Positions 48,653-55,364 of a DNA stretch of 64,000 nucleotides are shown in pieces. The translations under genes and the position numbers were made by a program. Under the pieces are notes generated by a model, which worked only from the letters and a program-made list of their open reading frames with translations, ran no database searches and had not been told where the DNA came from. The number at the start of each line of letters is the position of its first letter. Position 1 is the stretch's first letter. Source of the stretch: Caldilineaceae bacterium (GTDB taxonomy: Bacteria > Chloroflexota > Anaerolineae > Caldilineales > Caldilineaceae); assembly GCA_020634815.1 (NCBI GenBank), contig JACKBA010000008.1, positions 62,001 through 126,000 on the forward strand, read 5' to 3'.

Positions 48653-50932
48653 ATGTGGCATTTCGAGCGCAAGACTGCACTGAGCCAGATAGAGCACGCC
48701 GCCACAATGCGCGACCTGCTGCAAACAACGGCGCGCAACCTGGTCACCGTCGGCAGCATCTTCTGGCTGGTGTGCGCCGTTGTCATGACCGGTGACTGGG
48801 GCGTCGACCGCATCTTGAACCTGTTCCTGTGCATGGTCTCGGTCGGTGCCATCTTCGCAGCCGCCTACTACTTGATCCCGCGCAACTATCTTGCCGGCTT
48901 GGTGCTCTGGATGGCCGGCACGCTACTTGCCATCGTTTGGTGGAGTTGGATGTTACAGAGCCCCTACGTTCTGCTTTTCATGACGATCCTGCCGCTGATC
49001 GCCGTGATCACGATCAGCGGGTGGGCCGGGCTCGTCATGCAGATCGTGGTCATCCTGATTGTATGGGCAGTGGGACAGACGTCCTACGGTGCGCCCGTCG
49101 CAGGGTCTAGTTCATGGGTTATCATTGCCGCAGCAATCTTCTGCGCGCTCTTGGGCTGGATCACGCGTAGAGAACTCCTCGTGCTGGCAGACTGGTCGAT
49201 GTCCGGCTTTGATACGGCGCGCGACAATTTGTATGAGATGCGCGAGCAGCGACTGGAACTCGAGCAATCTCGTGAAGACCTGGTCCACGCCAACCGCGAA
49301 CTGACGCGGCTTTCCGAGCGACTGAAGGTGCTCGAACTCATGGCCGAGGAGGCGCGCCAGGCCAAGACCGAGTTCGTCGCCAACGTCAGCCATGAACTGC
49401 GCACGCCGCTGAACATGATCATCGGCTTCTCCGATATGATTTCTCGTTCGCCGCACGTTTATGGCGGGCGCCTTCCCGCATCGCTCCTGACCGATATCTC
49501 GGCGATTCGACGCAACGCTGAGCACCTGTCGACGCTGGTCAATGATGTCCTGGACTTGAGCCAAGTGGAGGCAGGCCGCATGGCATTGAGCCGCGCCTGG
49601 GTGGACCTGGCGACGCTGATCGGCGATGCACTCAGCGTGGTTCAGCCGCTTTATGAATCGCGTGGGATCTATCTCAAATCCGACGTGGAAGCCGATCTGC
49701 CGCCAGTCTTTTGCGACGAGACGCGCGTGCGCCAGGTTACCATCAATCTGCTCGGCAATGCCGGTCGCTTCACCGAACAAGGCGGCGTGATTATTCGGTG
49801 TCGGCGGGAACGAAGTGATGCTCTCATCAGCGTCGTCGACACAGGGCCGGGAATCGCGGTCAAGGATCAACAGCGCATCTTCGAGCCATTCCAGCAAGCT
49901 GACGTTTCCACACGTCGCCGCCAGGGTGGGAGCGGGTTGGGCCTGACCATCAGCAAGCAGTTTGTGGAGATGCACGGCGGGCAGATGTGGTTGGAAAGTG
50001 AGCCAGGAATCGGCACAACGATCAGCTTTACCTTGCCGCTTGCCCAGCCGACGGCATGGGTTCCGGATGCAGAACAGCGCGTCCGCCGCAGCCTCGTCGC
50101 CGACGATGAGGTAGGTTACCGGCTGCGCACGCGACCATCACGGGCGACCACGACACCGGTCAATGTCCGCATGGTCGTCGTCGATCCGGAGCAGACACTC
50201 CAACGCCTGTTGAATCGCTATCTGCCCGATGTCGATGTGGAGGCGGCGCCGGATGTGGATCAGGCAGTGACGGCCCTCAATCGCTCGCCCGCGCAGGCGC
50301 TGGTGCTCAATGACTCGTCGCCGGGCACACTTTCCTCCGTGCTTGGAAGCCTGCCATTCGGCACGCCTGCCATCTCGTGCTGGCTCCCGGGCGAACATGA
50401 CGCAGCCAAACGGCTCGGCGTGGTGGAATATCTGATCAAGCCCCTGGCGCTTGACAAATTACTGGCCGCGCTCGCGGGGCTGCACCAACCTGTGCGAACC
50501 GTGTTGATCGTCGACGATGAAGAAGACGAACTCCATCTTTTTGCCCGCATGCTGGAATCACAGGCAAACAAGTACTCCATCCTGCGCGTCACTTCGGGAC
50601 AGCGTGCGCTGAGTATGCTGCGCAGGCGCAAGCCGGACGTCATGTTGCTCGACCTGACCATGCCTTCCATGAGTGGCTTCCAGGTTCTCGAAGAAAAGGC
50701 GCGTGATGCTTCGATCGCCGATATCCCAGTCATCGTCATCTCGTCACGCGACCCGGCCGGCGATCCGATTCTCAGCAACACCCTGACCGTCACACAGACG
50801 CCCGGCATCTCCCAGCGCGCCTTGATCGAATGTATTCACGCGCTCGGTTCGATCCTGGCGCCGGTCTCGGTTCACGAGCGTGGTGCATTTACGCCCAACG
50901 GCGCGACCGAACAGCCTTCAGATTCGGCGTAA
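48653..50932 (+). CDS. Membrane hybrid sensor histidine kinase with two receiver domains
   Basis: A 759-aa kinase. Five or six N-terminal helices (residues ~30-175) are followed by a coiled coil (~185-235). HisKA has its H-box at SHELRTPLN (His247). The ATPase domain shows INLLGNAGRFT (N box), VVDTGPGIA (G1), FEPFQQAD (F) and GGSGLGLTI (G2). A first receiver (~500-610) is degenerate: the expected acceptor region reads LVLNDSSPGTLS. A second receiver (~617-735) is intact, with VLIVDDEEDELHL, Asp in LLDLTMPSMSG and a conserved Ser (VIVISSRD). It probably signals to the upstream regulator. AGAGGA precedes ATG 48653. The sensed signal is unknown; no extracytoplasmic domain of size is present. Confidence 0.93.
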   Translation: MWHFERKTALSQIEHAATMRDLLQTTARNLVTVGSIFWLVCAVVMTGDWGVDRILNLFLCMVSVGAIFAAAYYLIPRNYLAGLVLWMAGTLLAIVWWSWMLQSPYVLLFMTILPLIAVITISGWAGLVMQIVVILIVWAVGQTSYGAPVAGSSSWVIIAAAIFCALLGWITRRELLVLADWSMSGFDTARDNLYEMREQRLELEQSREDLVHANRELTRLSERLKVLELMAEEARQAKTEFVANVSHELRTPLNMIIGFSDMISRSPHVYGGRLPASLLTDISAIRRNAEHLSTLVNDVLDLSQVEAGRMALSRAWVDLATLIGDALSVVQPLYESRGIYLKSDVEADLPPVFCDETRVRQVTINLLGNAGRFTEQGGVIIRCRRERSDALISVVDTGPGIAVKDQQRIFEPFQQADVSTRRRQGGSGLGLTISKQFVEMHGGQMWLESEPGIGTTISFTLPLAQPTAWVPDAEQRVRRSLVADDEVGYRLRTRPSRATTTPVNVRMVVVDPEQTLQRLLNRYLPDVDVEAAPDVDQAVTALNRSPAQALVLNDSSPGTLSSVLGSLPFGTPAISCWLPGEHDAAKRLGVVEYLIKPLALDKLLAALAGLHQPVRTVLIVDDEEDELHLFARMLESQANKYSILRVTSGQRALSMLRRRKPDVMLLDLTMPSMSGFQVLEEKARDASIADIPVIVISSRDPAGDPILSNTLTVTQTPGISQRALIECIHALGSILAPVSVHERGAFTPNGATEQPSDSA

Positions 50933-50963
50933 CCGTCCCGGCAGAGTTGCTGGCCAGAGTGTG

Positions 50964-51662
50964 CTACTCCAGTTTTGCCAGCCCCCGCTTCAGAGCGTAG
51001 ACTGCGGCCTGCGTGCGGTCGTTGGCGTGCAGCTTGGCCATGATCGTGCTGACGTAGTTTTTCACGGTGCCCTCGGCCAGGAAGAGCGTGGCGGCGATCT
51101 CCTGGTTGCTCCTGCCCTGCGCCAGTTCCTGGAGCACGGCCAGTTCGCGCTCGCTCAGCGTTTCGTAGAGTGGCTCACCGGCGCCTGACGAAGGGGCGGA
51201 CCGAGCAGGCGCGGCAGAGCTTTCTTCCAGCGCGCGGTTGAACTCACGCAGCACCTTGCCGGCAACGTGCGGGTCGAGATGCACCTCGTCCGCCACTGCC
51301 CCGCGGATCGCCGCCACGATGGCGTCGCCGTCACTATCCTTGAGCAGATAGCCACAGGCACCCGCGCGCAGCGCATCGAAGAGCCACTCGTCGCCGTCAT
51401 AGGTCGTCAGCACCAGCACCTTGACGCCGGGCAGTTGCTGAGCAATGCGCCGCGTGGCGTGGATGCCGTTGAGCGTGGGCATCTTCAGATCCATGAGCAC
51501 CACGTCCGGCTTCAGCTCCGCCGCCATCGCCACCGCCTCCTCCCCGTTGACGGCAAAGCCCGCCACGGCAATGTCGGGCTCGTACCCCAGGATGACGGCG
51601 AGCCCTTGGCGCACGATGGCCTGGTCGTCGGCGATGAGAACATGAACTACGGAAGCTGTCAC
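50964..51662 (-). CDS. NarL/FixJ-type response regulator (LuxR HTH)
   Basis: A 232-aa regulator of normal architecture. The receiver domain (1-125) shows VLIADDQAIVRQGLAVILGY, phospho-acceptor in VVLMDLKMPTLNGI and the Lys in GYLLKDS. The C-terminal LuxR helix-turn-helix is LSERELAVLQELAQGRSNQE then GTVKNYVSTIMAKL. A linker of ~30 residues is Ser/Ala-rich. No histidine kinase of the matching HisKA_3 type is adjacent: the hybrid kinase next to it is of the HisKA type and points the other way, so it is an orphan here. The gene ends 31 bases from the convergent kinase gene. Confidence 0.94.
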   Translation of the reverse strand: MTASVVHVLIADDQAIVRQGLAVILGYEPDIAVAGFAVNGEEAVAMAAELKPDVVLMDLKMPTLNGIHATRRIAQQLPGVKVLVLTTYDGDEWLFDALRAGACGYLLKDSDGDAIVAAIRGAVADEVHLDPHVAGKVLREFNRALEESSAAPARSAPSSGAGEPLYETLSERELAVLQELAQGRSNQEIAATLFLAEGTVKNYVSTIMAKLHANDRTQAAVYALKRGLAKLE

Positions 51663-51803
51663 TGTCTACCTCTTGATGGTACTCAGGCCCAGGCGGGGAT
51701 GGGGCCGCTTGCCCGTGCGCCGCTGCGCGGGTTCGTACAGATGTATATGCGGGGCAACCGCGAGCCACCGCGCTCACAGTCTACCCCACCTTTGGCCGCT
51801 GAC

Positions 51804-52286
51804 TCAACGCAGTGGCGGCGAGCCCAGACCGGGGAGCGCGGCACAGTGTAGCGGCGGGAGTTGGACGGATGCCGCCAGCGCGGCCAGCTCGTCGCACGCC
51901 GGCTCAGTTTCCCGATAGAAGGCATGGGTCGCGCACGAGCAGTCCGACGCGCCAAAGCCCGCGCACGGCACCGGCGCCGCCATCCGCCCGAGCAGGCTGG
52001 CCAGGCCATGTTCCCAGCGCACGGTGTCGACCACGTACCAGATCGCGCGCAGCACGGCCACCTGGCGCAGATAGTCGATGTGCCAGTGCGGGCGCGCAAC
52101 CGGGCGCAGATGATGGCGCAGGCGGCCCGCCAGCCCACCTCCGCCCAGCGCGCTCCCCGTGTAGAGATACCAGCCCGGCGCCACTTCCATTTCTCCCAGC
52201 CGGCCCACCGTAACCGTCGCAGGAGCAGGGGCCGCTAGCACCAGCACGTAGCTACCCGGCGCCGCCGGCAGGTGTGGCGCGGTCAC
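51804..52286 (-). CDS. DUF123 (GIY-YIG-like) domain protein
   Basis: A 160-aa protein in the DUF123 family: GSYVLVLAAP, VTVGRLGEMEVAPGWYLYTG (GIY-YIG-like core), GSALGGGGLAGRLRHHLR and PHWHIDYLRQVAVLRAIW. The HWHIDYL block is the hallmark. DUF123 is a GIY-YIG nuclease-like fold often fused to endonuclease III; here it stands alone and ends in a Cys/His-rich tail (CAGFGASDCSCATHAFYRE). The start is GTG 52286: its GTGA overlaps the stop of the WYL regulator (52283-52286), so it is translationally coupled to that gene. Much of the frame upstream of this start is a shadow of the WYL gene. Confidence 0.85.
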   Translation of the reverse strand: MTAPHLPAAPGSYVLVLAAPAPATVTVGRLGEMEVAPGWYLYTGSALGGGGLAGRLRHHLRPVARPHWHIDYLRQVAVLRAIWYVVDTVRWEHGLASLLGRMAAPVPCAGFGASDCSCATHAFYRETEPACDELAALAASVQLPPLHCAALPGLGSPPLR

Positions 52287-53251
52287 GGCCGCCTGCCATA
52301 AAGTGCCACGATCTGCTCGGCATAGTCGATCAGGCTGCGCCGCAGCGGCTCTGGCGCGATGACCTCGACGCTGCGCCCAAGCGCCAGCAGCGCGGCGCGT
52401 GCCGCATCGAGCGACGGGAAAGCCAGCGCCATCGTGGCCCAGCCGCTGCCATCGGGCACGCCGGCGGTCATGCACCGGCCACCGGCGCCACCCACCTGGC
52501 GCGCCAGGACGGGCTGGGCGGCGGGAGCAACGCGCACCGTTGCGAGAAAGCTCGCCTGCTGGGCCGCGGCCGACGCGCTCCATGCCTGCCAGAACGCGCG
52601 CAGGTCGAAGCCGGGCGGCGGCGCAAACTCCTCGTCCGTCACCTGCACGTCGAGCACGTCGGCGACAGCCACGGCCCACAGCCTGTCGCTGCGAGCGTAG
52701 GCGAGAACCCACGCCCCGGCTTTGACCACCAGCCCCAGCGGCTCCACCTTCGCCGCCAGTTCCAGCCCGGAGAAACGCCGGTACCGTATCTGCACGCGGT
52801 GGCGCGCACGGATGGCCCGGTGCAGCGCGGACAGGTGCGGCACGGGTTCGACGTCCTCGCCCCAACTCGTGGCGTCGAAGTAGACCTCTGCCGCCAGCAT
52901 GTCACCAGTCCGGCGCCCGGCAGGCAAGGCAGCAGCCAGCTTGCGCAGCGCGGAGCGCAGCTCGTCGTCGATGCCGAGCGCGGCCAAGCTGTCGGTCACG
53001 CTGGCGGCAAAGAGGGCGCGCACCTCGCCGTCGGTAAGCCCCGTGAGCGTGGTGCGATAGCTGTCGAGCAGGCCGATGCCGCCGCCCGGCCCCGCCTCGG
53101 CGTAGACGGGGACGCCGGCTGCGCCAAGCGCATCGATGTCGCGGTAGATCGTCCGCTCGGAGACTTCCAGCGCGCCGGCCAGCGCCTGCGCCGTCATCTG
53201 CCCGCGTGCCTGCAACAACATCATGATGGCCAACAATCGATCCGCTCGCAT
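52283..53251 (-). CDS. WYL-domain transcriptional regulator (YafY type)
   Basis: A 322-aa regulator. The N-terminal helix-turn-helix MRADRLLAIMMLLQARGQMT, then TAQALAGALEVSERTIYRDI, is that of DeoR/YafY proteins. The WYL domain (about 140-250) contains RVQIRYRRFSGLELAAKVEP and GLVVKAGAWVLAYARSDR, followed by a WCX-type C-terminal domain. Such proteins usually bind a ligand through the WYL domain and regulate neighbouring genes. ATG 53251 is preferred: an in-frame start at 53347 would only add repeat-encoded Arg/Gly residues. The leader is the G-rich tract at 53252-53345. It overlaps the DUF123 gene by four bases and is divergent from the GyrI-like gene. Confidence 0.9.
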   Translation of the reverse strand: MRADRLLAIMMLLQARGQMTAQALAGALEVSERTIYRDIDALGAAGVPVYAEAGPGGGIGLLDSYRTTLTGLTDGEVRALFAASVTDSLAALGIDDELRSALRKLAAALPAGRRTGDMLAAEVYFDATSWGEDVEPVPHLSALHRAIRARHRVQIRYRRFSGLELAAKVEPLGLVVKAGAWVLAYARSDRLWAVAVADVLDVQVTDEEFAPPPGFDLRAFWQAWSASAAAQQASFLATVRVAPAAQPVLARQVGGAGGRCMTAGVPDGSGWATMALAFPSLDAARAALLALGRSVEVIAPEPLRRSLIDYAEQIVALYGRRP

Positions 53252-53345
53252 CCTCGCATCCTCGCCCCTCGCCCCTCGCCCCGCCCCTCGCCCCTCGCCC
53301 CCTCGCCCCGCCCCTCGCCCTCGCCCCTCGCCCCTCGCCCCTCGC
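53252..53345 (-). repeat. Heptamer tandem repeat in the WYL regulator leader, G-quadruplex-like
   Basis: On the minus (sense) strand the leader is a run of GAGGGGC units, some changed to GGGGC or GAGGGC. G4 runs separated by three bases are repeated more than four times, the pattern of an intramolecular G-quadruplex. Slippage by 7 bases would change the spacing of the ribosome site and the frame of any upstream start. Confidence 0.8.
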
Positions 53346-53349
53346 AACT

Positions 53350-53383
53350 ATTGTACGCCACAACCCTGACAACAGGTGTCAGG
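53350..53383 (-). promoter_or_regulatory. Promoter and operator of the WYL regulator
   Basis: On the minus strand a -10 TACAAT (53355-53350) gives +1 near 53343. The palindrome CCTGACA-ACAGG-TGTCAGG (53365-53383) is centred near -31, over the -35 region. TGACA/TGTCA repeats are characteristic of YafY-type regulators, so autorepression is likely. The same operator would also lie upstream of the plus-strand GyrI-like gene. Confidence 0.55.
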
Positions 53384-53480
53384 AATAGCATGGCATGATC
53401 GAGATGACCTGGGTCAGTTACCGTCCGCAATGCTGAGACAGCGAAGTTCCAGCACACTTTATGCGAAAGAGAGTGATTCC

Positions 53481-53933
53481 ATGACGACCGAAACCGTCCA
53501 GATTGTGATGCTCGAACCCATGCGCGTGGCCAGCGCGTGGGCATTCGGCCCGAACCCCGAAGAGATAGCCTGGCAGAAACTGGTGGCATGGGCAGAGGCA
53601 CACGGCCTGCTCAGCACCGGCCACCGCATCTTCGGCTTCAACAACCCGAACCCGTCGGCGGGCAGCCCGAACTACGGCTACGAATACTGGCTCACGGTCG
53701 ACGCCGGCGTCGTGCCCGATGGCGACATCCGCGTGATCGACGTGCCCGGCGGGCGCTATGCCGTGCTGGAGGCCGACGTGACCGGCGACTATGGCGCCAA
53801 GATTCCCGCCGCCTGGCAGCGCCTCGACTCCTGGGTGGCGACGAGCACCCATCGCCACGGCGCGCACCAGTGGCTGGAAGAGCACACGCTCGATGGGGTT
53901 CCCTTTGCCTTCTACTACCCCATCACGGAGTAG
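53481..53933 (+). CDS. GyrI-like small-molecule-binding domain protein
   Basis: A 150-aa protein of the GyrI-like/AraC effector-binding superfamily: QIVMLEPMRVASAWAFGPN at the start, then FGFNNPNPSAGSPNYGYEYW, WLTVDAGVVPDGDIRVID and GGRYAVLEADV, with FAFYYPIT at the end. The final acidic and aromatic residues commonly line the ligand pocket. Stand-alone domains bind or modify hydrophobic ligands. It starts at ATG 53481 (weak GAGAG upstream); a longer frame reaches into the operator. It is divergent from the WYL regulator, a pairing often found for YafY-type proteins. Confidence 0.85.
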   Translation: MTTETVQIVMLEPMRVASAWAFGPNPEEIAWQKLVAWAEAHGLLSTGHRIFGFNNPNPSAGSPNYGYEYWLTVDAGVVPDGDIRVIDVPGGRYAVLEADVTGDYGAKIPAAWQRLDSWVATSTHRHGAHQWLEEHTLDGVPFAFYYPITE

Positions 53934-53950
53934 ACGCCAGGAGTGAACAT

Positions 53951-54013
53951 CGTGCGTCGCAGCGGGCGATCTGAGCGCCCGTGCAAAGTCAAGTCTGCCC
54001 GCTGCGACGCACG
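53951..54013 (+). terminator. Long inverted repeat after the GyrI-like gene
   Basis: CGTGCGTCGCAGCGGGC (53951-53967) and GCCCGCTGCGACGCACG (53997-54013) are perfect 17-base arms with a 29-base loop. There is no T run. It may terminate the GyrI-like transcript or form a leader structure for the peptidase gene. Confidence 0.45.
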
Positions 54014-54178
54014 CCGGCATCGGCCTGGCTGTAATCAGGGACGCGTCCCCCAGCGCGTCCCGGTTGTCGCCAACCCCGAAACGACATACAATTCACCCGG
54101 CTTTCCGGTTCGGAACAATGCCGGAATCGCCCAATTGCCATTTCTTTCACTTTCGCACAGAACTTTGGAGAAGCCACG

Positions 54179-55324
54179 ATGGTTGACTTTACCCGGCGCC
54201 TGGCGCGCGTCCAGCAGGCCATGGCCGCTGGCGCTATCGATCTGCTCTTTCTCAACGCATCGACCAATCTGCAATACCTCACCGGCATCGCGCGGGACGA
54301 GCCGAACTACGGCAACACCATGTACCCCGGCGAATGGCTCACCGGCGCGTGGGTGCCGCAGCAGGGTGCGCCGATCCTGACGCTGCCGCGCATGCTGGCC
54401 GACTTCCACCTGGGACACATTCCTGGCTACGACGTGCGCGTGCTGCCCGATGCCGGCGACCCGGTCGCGCTGGCCGCCGAGGTCATGACCGCACTGCATG
54501 TGCCGGCGAACGCGCGCATCGCCGTCGACGACCGGTCATGGGCGGAACTGGTGCTCAACGTGCAGAAGCTGCGCCCGCAGGCCGTGCTGAGCCAGGCATC
54601 GGCCATCATGGCGCCCATCCGCCGCATCAAGGAGGAGGACGAGATCGCCATCATGCGCAAGGCGGGCGAAATCACCGAGGCAGCTTACCTGGCGACCTTG
54701 CAGCAACTCAAACACGGCATGACCAACCTCGACCTGATCACCGAGGTCAACTATCAGCTCCGCAAGCACGGCAGCCGCACCCACTCCTTTGTCACCTCCT
54801 TTTACAACATGGGCGCGGCCTACCCCTTCGACTTCACGAACCGCGAGGAAGTGCTGCAAGTCCCGCTGGAGGCGCCCGTGTCGGTCTCGTTCGACTTCGG
54901 CGCGGTCTACGAAGGGTATTGCTACGATTACGGGCGCTCCGTCTTCTTCGGCGAGCCGGACGAAGAATACCGTCGCGTCCACGTGCTGGTTATGGCATCG
55001 CAGGCAGCCGGCATCGCCGCGCTGCGCACGGGCGGCACCTGTGAAGCCGCCGACGCGGCCGCCCGCCAGGTCATTGTCGACGGCGGCTACGGGCCGGCTT
55101 TCCGCCACCGCCTGGGCCACGGCATCGGCATGGACGTACACGAGCCGCCCTTCCTCACTGCCGGCGACGCTACCGTGCTGGCCGAAGGCATGTGCTTCAC
55201 CGTCGAGCCAAGCATCTTCATGCCGCACCAGCTCGGCTGCCGCGTGGAAGATGTGGTCGTCGTGCGCGCCGGCGGCGGCGAGGCGCTGACCAGCGGATTC
55301 CAGAGCCTACACGTCGTTGCATGA
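54179..55324 (+). CDS. M24 family metallopeptidase (Xaa-Pro dipeptidase-like)
   Basis: A 381-aa protein with a creatinase-like N-terminal domain (to ~residue 150) and a pita-bread catalytic domain. All five dimetal ligands are visible: two Asp in FDFGAVYEGYCYDYGRS, His in HRLGHGIGMD, Glu in CFTVEPS and Glu in CRVEDVV. Such enzymes are Xaa-Pro aminopeptidases or dipeptidases, or creatinase relatives. ATG 54179 is preceded by TGGAGAAG (GGAG, 9-base spacing). It is 40 bases upstream of the UxaA-like gene, so cotranscription is likely; a link in function is unknown. Confidence 0.92.
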   Translation: MVDFTRRLARVQQAMAAGAIDLLFLNASTNLQYLTGIARDEPNYGNTMYPGEWLTGAWVPQQGAPILTLPRMLADFHLGHIPGYDVRVLPDAGDPVALAAEVMTALHVPANARIAVDDRSWAELVLNVQKLRPQAVLSQASAIMAPIRRIKEEDEIAIMRKAGEITEAAYLATLQQLKHGMTNLDLITEVNYQLRKHGSRTHSFVTSFYNMGAAYPFDFTNREEVLQVPLEAPVSVSFDFGAVYEGYCYDYGRSVFFGEPDEEYRRVHVLVMASQAAGIAALRTGGTCEAADAAARQVIVDGGYGPAFRHRLGHGIGMDVHEPPFLTAGDATVLAEGMCFTVEPSIFMPHQLGCRVEDVVVVRAGGGEALTSGFQSLHVVA

Positions 55325-55364
55325 TCGGCAATCGCCCGGCACAGCCCAAAGGAAAGGCGGCACG

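Noticed and set aside
52287..52865. Longer 353-aa version of the DUF123 protein
   Set aside because: The first 193 codons are an out-of-frame shadow of the WYL gene; the GTG at 52286 with GTGA overlap is the better start.
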